NCBI RefSeq assembly: GCF_042767895.1
Contig: NC_091555.1
Coordinates: forward strand, 27,143,614 to 27,180,337
DNA length: 36,724 nt
From: Penaeus vannamei
Lineage: Eukaryota > Arthropoda > Malacostraca > Decapoda > Penaeidae
Reading direction: 5' to 3'
This document shows positions 1 through 14,555 of this stretch, piece after piece (position 1 is the stretch's first letter; the number at the start of each line of letters is the position of its first letter). The notes under the pieces are model-generated. The model had not been told where the DNA came from, did no database searches, and saw nothing but the letters and a program-made list of their open reading frames with translations. A program made the position numbers and the translations under genes.

Positions 1-2613
1 TGTCATTATAACTATCTTTATAATGATATTAATAATAAAGATAAGTTTAGAAATAATAATGACAATAATTATCATTATAATCACAATAATGATGATATTA
101 TTATTATTTCTATTGTTATTGTTAGTATGAAAATTATTAGAATAGAGTTAGTCATTGCTATTATTGCAGTAATTATCAAAATTATCATTATAATTATCAT
201 TCTATTATTATTATCATTATTAGTAGTCATTATCATCATATTAATTATTATTATTGGAAATAATAAAGGAATTATAATGAAAAATATGATAATTACCTGA
301 ATTAATGTTAAAATCATGATTATCATTTAAAAGCGAAGAAAGGGATTTTCGACTTTTCTCTCAAAAGGCTGTATTACTCTAGACTTTGCCGTTTTTCCGA
401 CTTTTGGGATTTTATTAGTTTTAGCCTTTATTTCATTATAAATGGACTCTATGATTATTATCATCATTATTGTCATTATTATTATGATTATCATAATTAT
501 AGTCATTATCACCATTATCATCCTTATCATCATTATCATTATTGCAGTTATGATAATTATTAAGCTAATTATTACTGTCATTTTTATCATTACAACTTTT
601 TTTTAGAATGTTAATAACAATAATGATAATTTATGAAATAATAATGACAATGATACTCATTATAATCACAATGATAATGATATTATTATTATTTCTATTG
701 TTATTAATAGTAAGAAAATTATTAGAATAAAGTTAATTATTGCTATTATTGCAGTAATTATCAAAATTATCATTATAATTTTCATTTTATTATTATCATT
801 ATCATTGTGATAATAATCATTATGATTAATAATAAAGGAATTATCATGAAAATCATCAATATCATTAATTATTATTGAAAAGCGATTTTTTTTTACCTTT
901 CTCTCAAATACGCTAGATTTTGCCGTTTTACGACTTCTGGGATTTTTTTTTTTAAGTTTTAGCCTTTATTTCATTATAAATGGACTCTATGATTATTGAT
1001 ATGATTATTGTCATTATCCTTATGATTATCATCATTATAGTCATTATCGTCATGATTATCATTATTATCATTATCATTATTGCAATTATAATGATTACTA
1101 TGTTAATTATTAGTCATTTTCATTATAAATATTTCTATAATAAAATTAATGATAATTTTAGACATAATATTGACAATAATACTCATTATAAGAACAATAT
1201 TATTATTATTTCTATTGTCATTATTAGTATGAAAATTATAGACGGAATTATCAAAATTAATATTATAATTATCATTTTATTATTATCATCATTATCATTA
1301 TTGTCATTATCATCATAATCAACATCATTATTGTTAATGATTAAGGAATTATTATAAAAATCATCATAATTACCTGAATTAATTTTAAAATCATCATAAT
1401 TATTATTTACAAGCGAAAAAAGGTTTTTTATGACCTTTGTCTCAAAAGGCTAGATTTTGCATTTTTTTTCGACTTTTGGGATTTTATTAGTTTTTAGCCT
1501 TTGTTTCATTATATCTGGACTCTATGATTATTATTATCATTAACATCATTAGTGTCATTAATCTTATGATTATCATCATTATAGTTATTATCCTCATGAT
1601 TAACATTGATATCATTATCATTATTGCAGTTATAATAATAATTATGCTAATTATTACTGTCATTTTCATCATTATAACTATGTTTATAGTGACAGAAATA
1701 ATGATGATTTTAGAAATAATAATGATAATAATGCTCATTATAATAACAATAATATTGATGTTATTATGATTTCTATTGTCATTATTGGTATGAACATTAT
1801 TATAATAGAGTTGCTATTATTGCAGTAATTATCTATATTATCGTTATAATTATCATTTTATTATTATAATCATTATTTCTATTGTCATTATCATCATAAT
1901 CATCATCATTACTCCTAATGATAAAGGAATTATCATGAAAATCATCATAATTACCTGAACTAATGTTAAAATCATCATAATTATCATTTAAAAGCGAGAA
2001 ATTTTTTTTACGACTTTTCTGTCAAAAGGCTGTAATACGGGAGATTTTGCCGTTTTTTCGACTTTAGTGATTTTATAAGTTTTAGCCTTTATTTCCTTAT
2101 AAATGGACTCTATGATAATTATCATTATCATCATTATTGTGATTAATCTTATGATCATAATCATTATAGATATTATCGTCATGATTATCATTATTATCAT
2201 TATCATTATTGCAGTTATAATGATTATTATGCAAATTATTACTGTCATTTTCATCATAACTATTTCTATAATGATAATAACAATAATGATAATTTTAGAA
2301 TTAATAATGACAATATCACTCTTTATAATAACAATAATGATGATATTATTACTATTTCTATTGTCATTATTAGTATGAAAATTATTAGAATTGAGTTAAT
2401 TATTGCTATTATTGCAGTAATTATCAAAATTATCATTATAATTATCATTTTATTTTCATTATAATTATCATTTTATTATCATTATAGTTATTATTATTGT
2501 CATTATCATCATAATTATCATTATTGTTAATATGAAAAGGAATTATCGTGAAAATCATCATAATTACCTGAATTAATGTTAAAATCATTATGATTATCAT
2601 TTAAAAGCGAGAA

Positions 2614-2615
<2 letters not shown>

Positions 2616-2654
<39 letters not shown>
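2616..2654 (+). repeat. Expanded poly-T tract, 39 bases
   Basis: The island T tract, normally about 6-11 bases between AAAGG and TTCGACC, is here a pure run of 39 T that has also removed the TTCG. It could be genuine slippage or a sequencing/assembly error in a homopolymer. Confidence 0.9.
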
Positions 2655-2658
<4 letters not shown>

Positions 2659-3445
2659 TTTCTCTGAAAAGGCTGTAATACGTTAGATTTATCCGTTTTT
2701 TTCGACTTTTGGGATTTTATTAGTTTTAGCCTTCATCTCTTTATAAATGGACTCTACGATTATTATTATCATCATTATTGTCATTATTATGATTATCACC
2801 ATTATAGTAATTATCCTCATGATTATCATTATTATCATTATCATTATTGCAGTTATAATGATTATTATGATAATTAGTATTTAATTTAATCAGTTAAACT
2901 ATTTGTTATAATGATAATAACAATAATGATAATCTTAGAAATAATAATGATAATAATAGTCAATATAATAACAACAATAATGATATTATGTCTATTGTCA
3001 TTATTGGTATGAAAATTATTAAAATAGATTTAATTATTGCTATTATTGCAGTAATTATGAAAATTATTATGATTATCATTTTATTATTATTATCATTATT
3101 ATTATTGTCATTATAATCATAATTATCATCATTATTGTTAATAATAAAGGAAATATCATGAAATTCATCATAATTACCTCAATTAATCATAATCATCATT
3201 TAGAACCGAAAAAGGTTTATTTCGAAGTTTCTCTCAAAAGGCTGTAATACGCGAATTTTTTTTTCCGTTTTTCGACTTTTGGGATTTTAATAGTTTTAGC
3301 CTTTATTTGATTATAAATGGACTCTATGATTATTATCTTCATCATTGTCATTATTCTTATGATTTTCATCATTATCGTCATGATTATCATTATTATCATT
3401 ATCACAGTGATAATGATTATTATGCTAATTATTACAGCTATTTTC

Positions 3446-3471
3446 ATCATTATAACTATTTTTATAATGAT
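3446..3471. repeat. Mid-monomer hairpin (representative copy)
   Basis: ATCATTATAA and TTATAATGAT form a perfect 10 bp stem around CTATTT. The same hairpin recurs in most monomers (for example within 1670-1700, 5685-5715, 14700-14730, 25485-25515, 31545-31565). It sits where the + strand changes from ATT/ATC triplets to AAT/GAT triplets, so the long flanking runs are also imperfectly complementary. Confidence 0.8.
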
Positions 3472-6400
3472 AATAATAATAATTATAATTTTAGAAATAA
3501 TATTGACAATAATACTCAATATAATAACAATAATAATGATGTTATTATTATTTCTATTGTCATTATTAGTATGAAAATTATTAGAATAGAGTAAATTATT
3601 GCTTTTATTGCAGTAAATATATATACTATCATTGTAATTATCATTTTGTTATTATTATCATTATTATTATTGTCATTATCATCATAATTATCCTCATTGT
3701 TGTTAATGAAGGAATTATCATGAAAATCATCATAATTACCTGAATTAATGTTAAAATCATCATAAATATCATTTAAAAGTGAAAAAGTTTTTTTTTCCGA
3801 CTTTACTCTCATAAGGCTTTTGGGATTTTATTAGTTTTAGCCTTTATGTTATTATAAACGGACTCTATGATTATCATTATCATTATTGTCATCATTCTTA
3901 TGATTATCATTATTATAATTATCATTATTACAGTTGTAATGATTATTATGCTAATTATTACTGTCATTTTCATCCTTTTAACAATTTTTATAATGATAAT
4001 AAAAGTAATGATAATTTTTAAAATAATATTACAATAATACTCATTATAATAACAATGATAATGATATTATTACTGTTTCTATTATCATTATTAATATGAA
4101 AATTATTAGAATAGAGTTGATTATTGCTATTATTGCAGTAATTATTAAAATCATCATTATAATTATCATTTTATTGTTATCATTATTATTAGTCATTATC
4201 ATCATAGTTATTATCATTATTGGTAATAAATAAGGAATTCTCAAGAAAATCATCATAATTACCTAAATTAATGTTAAAATCATAATTATCATTTAAGAGC
4301 GAAAAAGGTTTTTTTTCGACCTTTCTCTCAAAAGGCTGTAATACGCTTGATTTTGCCGTTTTTTTCGACTTTTCGGATTTTATTACTTTTAGCCTGTATT
4401 TCATTATGGATGGACTCTGTGATTATTATTATCATTATCATTATTGTCATTTTTCTTATGAATATCATCATTATAGTCATTATCGTCATGATTATCCTTA
4501 TCATCATTATCATTATTGCAGTTATAATGATTATTATGCAAATTATTACTGTCATTTTTATCATTACAAATAACTTTATAATGATAATAACAATAATAAT
4601 AATTTTAGAAATAATGACAATAATACTCATTATAATCACAATGATAATGATATTATTATTTCTATTGATATTATTTGAATGAAAATTATTAGAATAAAGT
4701 TAATTATTGCTATTATCATCATTATCATTTTATTATTATTAGCATTATTATTATTGTCATTATCATCATAATTATCATTATTGTTAATAATAAAGGAATT
4801 CTCATGAAAATCATCATTACCTGAATTAATGTTAAAATCATCAAAATTATCATTTATAAGCGAAAAAGTTTTTTTTACCTTTTTCTCAAAAGGCTGTAAT
4901 ATGCTAGATTTTGCCGTTTTTCGACTTTTGGAATTTTATTAGTTCTAGCCTTTATTTCATTATAAATGGACTATATGATTATTAATATCATTATTCTCAT
5001 TATTCTTATGATTATCATCATTATAGTCACCATCGTCATAATTATCATTATTATCATTATCATTATTGTAGTTATAAAGAATATTATGCTAATCATTACT
5101 GTCATTTTTATCATTATAACTTTTTATAATGATAATAAAATTAATGATAATTTTTGAAATAACAATGACAATAATACTAGTTTTAATAACAATAATAATT
5201 ATATTATTATGATTTCTATTATCATTATTAGTATGAAAATTATTGCTGTTATAGCAGTAATTATCAAAATTATCATTGTAATTATAATTTTATTATTATT
5301 AACATCATTATTGTCATTATCATTATTATTATTGTCGTTATCATCATAATTATCATCATTATTGTTAATGAGAAAGGGATTATCACGAAAATCATCATAA
5401 TTACCTGAATTAATTATCATAATTATCATTTAAAAGCGATAAAGATTTTTTCTACCTTCCTCTCTTTATGCTGTAATCCGCTAGATTTTCCAGTTTTTTT
5501 CGACTTAGTATTAGTATTAGCCTTTATTTCATTATAAATGGACTCTATTATGATTATTATCATCATTATCATCATTATTGTCATTATTCTTATGATTATC
5601 ATCATTATAGTCATTATCATGATTATCATTATTATCATTATCATTATTGCAGTTATAATGATTATTATGCTAATTTTTACTGTCATTTTCATAATTATAA
5701 CTATTTTTATAATGATAATAACAATAATAATAATTTTAGAAATAACAATAACAATAATGCTCATTATAATCACAATGATAATATTATTTCTTTTGTCATT
5801 ATTAGTATGAAAAGTATTAGAATAGAGTTAATTATTGCTATTACTGCAGTAATTATAAAAAAATATCATTATAGTTATCATTAGATTATTATTATCATTA
5901 TCATTGCCATTATCATCATAATTATCATTATTGTTGATAATAAAGGAATTATCATGAAAATCATCATAATTACCTGAATTAATGTTAAAATCATCATAAT
6001 CATCATTTAAAAGCGAAAAAGATGGTTCTTCGACTTTTGTCTGAAAAGGCTGCAATACTCTATATTTTGCGTTTTTTCGACTTTTCTGATTTTATTAGTT
6101 TCAGACTATATTTCATTATAAATGGACTCTATGATTATTAGTATCATCATTCCCATTATTCTTATGATTATCATCATTATAGTCATTATAGTCATGATTA
6201 TCGTTATTATTATTATTATTGCAGTTATAATGATTATTATGCAAATTATTACTGTCATCTTCATCATTATAACTATTTTTATAATGATAATAACAATAAT
6301 GATAATTTTAGAAATAATAAAGACAATTTTGCTTATTATGATAATAATATTATGAAAATTATTAGAGTTGATTATTGCTATTATTGCATTAATTATCAAA

Positions 6401-6548
6401 ATTATCCTTATAATTATCATTTTATTATCATTATCATTTTTCTCATTATCATCACAATTACCATCATTATGGTTAATAATAAAAGAAATATCATGAAAAT
6501 CATCATAATTACCTGAATTAATGTTAAAATCATCATAATTATCCTTTA

Positions 6549-7219
6549 AAAGCGAAAAAGTTTTTTTTCGACTTTTCTCTCAAAAGGCTAGATTTTGCAG
6601 TTTTTTTTTTTTATAATGATAACAATAATGATAATTTTAGAAATAATAATGACAATAATGCTCATTATATCAACAATAATAATAATAATAATATTATTAT
6701 TAGTATGAAAATCATTATAGCCATAAATCGCCATGATTATCATTATTATTATTATCAGTTATAATGATTATTATGCAAATTATTACTGTCATTTTCATTA
6801 TAACTATTTTTATAATTATAACAATAATGATAATTTTAGAAATGATAATGACAATAATGCTCATTATAATAACAATAATAGTATTATTATTTCTATTGGC
6901 ATTATTAGTATGAACATTTTCAGAATACAATTAATTATTGCTATTATTGCATTAATTATCAAAATTATCATTATACATATCATTTTATTATTATCATTAT
7001 CATTTTTCTCATTATCATCACAATTACCATCATTATGGTTAATGATAAAGGAATTATCATGAAAATCATCATAATTAAATGAATTAATGTTAAAATCATT
7101 ATAATTATCCTTTAAAAGCGAAAAAGGGTCATTTTCGACTTTTCTCTCAGAAGGCTAGATTTTGCAGTTTTTTTTTCGATTTCTGGTATTTTATTAGTTT
7201 TAGCCTTCATTTCATTATA
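6549..7219 (+). repeat. Rearranged double partial monomer
   Basis: An island (GCGAAAAAGT to GATTTTGCAG) jumps at about 6601-6612 through a T run into the 3' arm of the mid-monomer hairpin (TTATAATGATAACAATAATG). After about 100 bp, TATTAGTATGAAAAT jumps at about 6714 back to CATTATAGCCATAAATCGCCATG of a front half. About 250 bp and the anchor are missing at the first joint. This is consistent with unequal recombination or slippage in low-complexity sequence. Confidence 0.75.
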
Positions 7220-7639
7220 AATGGACTCTATGATTTATCATCATCATTATTATCATTATTCTTATGATTATCATTATAGTTATTATCGTTATGATTATCA
7301 ATATTATCATTATCATTATTGTAGTTATGATTATTATGCTAATCATTACTGTCATTTTCATCATTATAACTATTTTTATAATAATAATAATAATAATAAT
7401 TTTAGAAAAAAAACAATGACTAATACTCATTATAATAACAATAATAATGATATTTCTTTTGTCATTTTTAGTATGAAAATTATTAGAATAGAGTTAATTA
7501 TTGCTATTTTTGAAGTAATTATAAATAATTATCATAATAATTACCATTATATTATCATTATTTTTGTTATTATTGTCATTATCATCATAATTGTCATCAT
7601 TTGTTTTAATTATATAGGAATTATCATGAAAATCATCAT

Positions 7640-8166
7640 AATTGCCTGAATGATTATTATTATTATTCTCATCATTCTTATGATTATCATCATTATAGTC
7701 ATTATCATGATTATAATTATTATCATTATTATTATTCCAGTTATAATGATTATTATGCAAATTATTACTGTCATCTTCATCATTATAACTATTTTTATAA
7801 TGATAATAAAAATAATGATAATTTTAGAAATAATAATGACAATAATGCTCATTATATTAACAATAATAATGATACTATTATTAATAATATTATTATTTGT
7901 ATGGAAATTATTAGAATTGAGTTCATTATTGCTATTATTTCAGTTATTATCAAAATTATCATTCTCATCATTATTGTTAATAATAAAGGAATTATCATGA
8001 AAATCATCATAATTACCTCAATTAATGTTAAAATCATCATAATTATCATTTACAAAAGAGAAAGGTTTTTTTGCGACCTTTCTCTCAAAAGGCTGAAATA
8101 CGGTAGATGTTTCCGTTTTTTTTCGATTTTAGTGATTTTATTAGTTTTAGCCTTTATTTCATTATA
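7640..8166 (+). repeat. Monomer without its leading island
   Basis: The tail motif ATAATTGCCTGAA is joined at about 7648 directly to TGATTATTATTATTATTCTC of a front half. The island and anchor between them are absent. The rest of the monomer is complete to the next anchor at 8167. Confidence 0.75.
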
Positions 8167-11100
8167 AATGGACTCTATGATTATTATCATTATCATCATT
8201 ATTGTCATTATTCATATGATTATCATTATAGTCATTATCGTCATGATTATCATTATTATCATTATCATTATTGTAGTTATAATGATTATTATGCTAATTA
8301 TTACTGACATTTTCATCATTATAACTATTTTTATAATGATAATAACAATAATGATAATAATGCTCATTACAATAACAATAATAATGACAACATTATTTCT
8401 ATTGTCAATATTAGTATGAAAATTATTAGAATAGAGTTAATTACTGCTATTATTGCAGTAATTATCAAAATTATCATTATAATCATAATTTAATTATCAT
8501 TATTATTACCATTGTCATTATTATAATCATCATAATTATTGTTAGTGATAAAAGAATTATCATGAAAATCATAATTACCTGAATTAATGTTAAAATCATC
8601 ATAATTATCATTTAAAGGTGAAAAAGTTTTTTTTTCGACCTTTCTCTCATAAAGCTGTAATACGCTGGATTTTGTCGTTTTTTTCGACATTTAGCCTTTA
8701 TTTTATTATAAATGGACTCTATGATTATCATTATCAACATTATTGTCGTCATTCTTATGATTATCATTATTACTACTATCATTATTACAATTGTAATGAT
8801 TAATATGCTACTTATTTCTGTCATTTTCATCATTATAATTATTTTTATAATGATAATAAAAATAATGAAAATTTTACAAATAATAATGACAATAATACTC
8901 ATTATAATAACAATGATAATAATATTATTACTATTTCTATTATCATTATTAATATGAAAATTATTAGAATAGAGTTAATTATTGCTATACTTACAGTAAT
9001 TATCAAAATTATCATTATAATTATCATTTTATTATTATCATTATTATTAGTCACTATCATCATAATTATTATCATTATTGGTAATAATAAAGGAATTATC
9101 ATGAAAATCATCATAATTACCTGAATTAATGTTAAAATCATGATTATCATTTAAAAGCGAAGAAGGGTTTTTTTCGACCTTTCTATCAAAAGGCTGTAAT
9201 ACTCAAGATTTTGCCGTTTATTCGACTTTTCGGATTTTATCAGTTTTAGCTTTTATTTCATTATAAATGGACTCATCATTATTATCATTATTGTCATTAT
9301 TCTTATGATTATCATCATTATAGTTATTATCGTCATGATTATCATTATTATTTCTATCATTATTGTAGTTTTAAGGATTATTATGCTAATTATTACTGTC
9401 ATTTTCATCATTATAACTATTTTTATAAAGATGATAACAATAATAATTTTAGAAATAATAATGACTAATACTCATTATAATAACAATAATAATGATATTT
9501 CTTTTGTCATTATTTTTATGAAACTTATTAGAATGGAGTTAATTTTTGCTATTATTGCAGTAATTATAAAAAGTTATCTTTATATTTATCATTATATTAT
9601 TTTTATTATTATTATTATTGTCATTATCATCATAAATATCATTATGGTTAATAATAAAGGAATTATCATGAAAATCATCATAATTACCTGAATTAATTTT
9701 AAGATCATAATTATTATTTAAAAGCGAAAAAGGGGGTTCTTCGACCTTTCTCTCAAAAGACTGTAATACGCTAGATTTTGCCGTTTTTTCGACTTTTGGG
9801 ATTTTATTAGTTTTACCCTTTATTTTATTATAAATGGACTCTATGATTACTATTATCATCATTATTGTCATTATTCCTATGATTATCATTATTATAATTA
9901 TCATTATTAGTTATAATTATTATTATGCTAATTATTACTGTCATTTTCATCATTATAACTATTTTCATAATGTTAACAATAATGATGATTTTAGAAATAA
10001 TAATGACAATAATATTCATTATGATAACAATAATAATGATATTATTACTATTTCTATTATCATTATTAATATGAAAATTATTAGAATAGAGTTAATTATT
10101 GCTATCATTGCAGTGATTATCAAAATTGTCATTATAATTATCATTTTATTATCATTATCATTATTATTAGTCATTATCATCATAATTATTATCATTATTG
10201 GTAGTAATAAGGGAATTATCATGAAAATCCTCATAATCACCTGAATTAATGTTAAAATCATAATCATCATTGAAAAGCGAATAAGGTTTTTTTCGACCTT
10301 TCTCTCATTTTCCCGTTTTTTCGACTTTTGGAATTTTATTAGTTTTAGCCTTTATTTCATTATAAATGGACTCTATGATTATTATTATCATTATCATTAT
10401 TGTCATTATTATTATGATTATCATCATTATAGTCATTATCGTCATGATTATACTTATCATCATTATCATTATTGCAGTTATAATGATTATTATGCTAATT
10501 ATTTTTGTCATTTTTATCATTACAAATACTTTTATAATGATAACAATAATGATAATTTTAGAAATAATAATGACAAAAATGCTCATTGTAATAACAATAA
10601 TAATAATATTATTATTAATTCTATTGTCAATATTAGTATGAAAATTATTAGAATAGAGTTAAGTATTTCTATTATTGCAGTAATTATCAAAATTATCATT
10701 ATAATAATCATTTTATTATTATTATCATTATTATTATTGTCATTATCGTCATAATTATCATCAGTGCGGTTAATAATAAAGGTATTTTCCTGAAAAGCAC
10801 ATTAATTACCTGAGTTAATGTTAAAATCATCACAATTATCACATAATAGTTTTTTTTCGACCTTTCTCGAATGGATGTAATACGCCAGATTATGCCGTTT
10901 TTTCGACTTTTGGGATTTTATTAGTTTTAGCCTTTATTTCATTATAAATGGACTCTATGATTATTATTATCATAATTATCAACATTATTGTCATTATTCC
11001 TATGATTATCATAATAATTATTATTGTCATGATTATCATTATTATCATTATCATTATTATGCTAATTCTTACTGTCATTTTCATCATTATAACTATTTTT

Positions 11101-11394
11101 ATAATATAATAACAATAATAATAATCTTAGAAATTATAATGACAATAATGCTAATCATAATTACAATAATAATGATTTTATTATTTCTTTTGTCTTTATT
11201 AGTATGAAAATTATTAGAATAGAGTTAATTATTGCTATTATTGCAGTAATTATAAAAAGTTTCATTATAATTATCATTAGATTATTATTATTATTATCAT
11301 TGTCATAATTATCATTATTGTTAATAATAAAGGAATTATCATGAAAATCATCATTTTTACCTGAATTAATGTTAAAATCATCATAATTATCATT

Positions 11395-12015
11395 TAAAAG
11401 CGAAAAAGAAGGTTCTTCGAACTTTCTCTCATAAGGCTGTAACACGCTAGATTTTGCCGTTTTTTCGACCTTTGGGATCATTTATCATTATTCTTATTAT
11501 TTTTATGATTATCATCATTATAGTCATTATCATCATGATTATCATTATTATCATTGCAGTTATAATGATTATTATGCAAATTATTACTGTCATTTTCATC
11601 ATTATAACTATTTTTATAATGATAATAATAATGATAATTTTAGAAATAATAATGACAATAATACTCATTATAATCACAATAATAATGATATTCTTATTAT
11701 TTCTATTGTCATTATTAATATGAAAATTATTAGAATAGAGTTAATCATTGCTATTATTGCAGTAATTACCAAAATTTTCATTATAATTATTAATTTATTA
11801 TCATTATCATTATTGTCATCATCATCATAATTATTGGTAATAATAAAGGAATTATCATGAAAATCATTAACTGAATTAATGTTAAAATCATCATAATTAT
11901 CATTTAAAAGCGAAAAAGGTTTTTTACATTTTTCTCAAAAGGGTGTAATACGCTAGATTTTGCCTTTTTTTTCGACTTCTGGGATTTTATTAGTTTTAGC
12001 CTTTATTTCATTATA
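11395..12015 (+). repeat. Monomer with anchor deletion
   Basis: The island is intact to TTTTTTCGACCTTTGGGATCA and then joins TTTATCATTATTCTTATTATTTTTATG at about 11480; the island 3' end and anchor are deleted. The rest of the monomer is normal and ends in the next island. Confidence 0.7.
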
Positions 12016-13173
12016 GATGGACTCTATGATTATCATTTTCATCATTATCATCATTATTGTCATTATTCCTATTATCATCATTATAGTCATTATCGTCATG
12101 ATTATCATTATTATCATGATCATTATTGCAATTATAATGGTTATTATGTAAATTATTACGGTCATTTTCATCTTTATAACGATTTTTAGAATGATGATAA
12201 CAATAATACTAATTTTAGAAATAAAAAATGACAACAATACTTGTTATAATAACTATAATAATAGTTATAATAACAATAATAATTATATTATAAAGATTTC
12301 TGTTGTCATTATTAGTTAATTATTGCTATTATTGCAGTAATTATCAAAATTATCATTATAATTATCATTTTATTATTATTATAATAATTATTATAGTCAT
12401 TATCATCATAATTATCATCATTATTGATAAAGGAATTATCATGAAAATCATCATAATTACCTGAATTAATGTTTAAGTCATCATAATTATCATTTAAAAG
12501 CGAGAAAGGGTTTTGTCGACCTTCCTCTGATAAGTCTAGATTTTGCCGTATTTTCGACTTTTGGCATTTTATTAGTTTTAGCCATTATTTCATTATAAAT
12601 AGACTCTATGATTATTATTATCATCATTATTGTCATTATTCTTATGATTATCATTATAGTAATCATCGTCATGATTATCATTATTATCTTTATCATTATT
12701 GCAGTTATAATGATTATTATGCAAATTATTACTGTCATTTTCATCAAAGCTATTTTTATAATGATAATAACAATAATGATAATTTTAGAAATAAAAATGA
12801 CATTGATTATTGCTATTATTGCAGTAACTATGAAAATTATCATTATAATTATCATTTTATTATTATTATTGTCATTATCATCATAATTATCATTTTATTA
12901 TTATCAATATTATTATTGTCATTATCATCATAATTATCATCATTATGATTAATAATAAAGGAATTATCATGAAAATCATCATTACCTAAATTAATGTTAA
13001 AACAATCATAATTATAATTGAAAAGCGAAAAAGGTTGTTTTTTTTTACCTTTCTCTCAAAAGGCTAGATTTTTCCGTTTTTCGACTTTTTGAATTTTATT
13101 AGTTTTAGCCTTTATTTCATTATAAATGGAGTCTCTGATTATTACTATCATCATCATTATTGTCTTTATTCCT

Positions 13174-13254
13174 ATGATTATCATTATAGTCATTATCGTC
13201 ATGATTATCATTATAGTCATTATCGTCATGATTATCATTATAGTCATTATCGTC
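13174..13254 (+). repeat. 27 bp triplication inside a monomer
   Basis: Three identical copies of the 27-mer ATGATTATCATTATAGTCATTATCGTC run head to tail (13174-13200, 13201-13227, 13228-13254). Most monomers have one copy of this stretch. The length is a multiple of three, so the triplet phase is kept. Confidence 0.9.
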
Positions 13255-14240
13255 ATGATTATCATTATTATCCTTATCATTATTGCAGTTATAATGATTA
13301 TTATGCAAATTATTACTGTCCTTTTCATTATAATTATTTTTATAATGATAATAACAATAACTATATTATGAATTCTATTGTCATTATTAGTATGAAAATT
13401 ATTAGAATGGAGTTAACTTATCATTATAATTATCATTTTATTATTATTATTATCATTTTTATTATAGTCATTATCATCATAATTATCATCATTTTTGTTA
13501 ATGATAAAGGAAGTATAATGAAAATCATCATAGTTACCTGAATAAATGTTTAAATCATAATGATTATCATTTAAAAGCGAGAAAGTTTTTTTTCGACCTT
13601 TCTCTTATAAGTCTAGATTTTTCCGTTTTTCTACTTTTGAGATTTTATTAGTTTTAGCTTTTAATTCATTTTAAATGGACTCTATTATTATTATTATCAT
13701 CATCATTATTGTCATTATTCTTATGATTATCATCATTATAGTCATTATCGTCATGGTTATCATTATTACCATTATCATTTTTGCAGTTATAATTATTATT
13801 ATGCAAATTATTACTGTCATTTTCATCATAACTGTTTTTATAATGATAATAACAATAATGATAATTTTAGAAATATTAATAACAATAATACTCTATAATA
13901 ACAATAATGATGATATTATTTCTATTGTCATTATTAGTATGAAAATTATTAGAATAGAGTTGATTATTGCTATTATTGCAGTAATTATCTAAATTATCAT
14001 TATAATTATCATTTCATTATTATTATCATTATTATTATTGTCATTATCATCATAATTATCATCAATGTTAGTGATAAAGGAATTATCATGAAAATCATCA
14101 TAACTACCTGAACTAATGTTAAAATCATCATAATTATCATTTACAAGTGGGAAAGGGATTTTTTCGACCTTTCAAAAGGCTAGATTTTGATATTTTTTCG
14201 ACTTTTGGGATTTTATTAGTTTTAGCCTTTTTTCATTATA

Positions 14241-14555
14241 AATGAACCCTATGATTATTATTATCATTATTGTCATTATTCTTATGATTATCATCATTAT
14301 CGTCATCATTATCATTATTGTCATTATCGTTATTGCAGTTATAATGATTATTATGCAAATTATTACTGTCATTTTCTTCATTATAACTATTTTTTATAAT
14401 GACAATAACAATAATCATCATTACCTGAATTAATGTTAAAATAATCATAATTATAATTGAAAAGGGGATTTTTTTTTACCTTTCTCACGAAAGGATAGAT
14501 TTTGCCGTTTTTCGATTTTTGGGATTTTATTAGTTTTAGCCTTTATTTCATTATA
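14241..14555 (+). repeat. Short 315 bp monomer
   Basis: The front half and mid-monomer hairpin region are present, but AATAACAATAA at about 14415 joins TCATCATTACCTGAATTAATG of the tail, deleting roughly 220 bp. The anchor is also mutated (AATGAACCCT). Confidence 0.75.

Noticed and set aside
9720..9745. tRNA-like B box (GGGGGTTCTTCGACC)
   Set aside because: It resembles GGTTCGANTCC only loosely, with an insertion inside the core; no A box or cloverleaf is found nearby.
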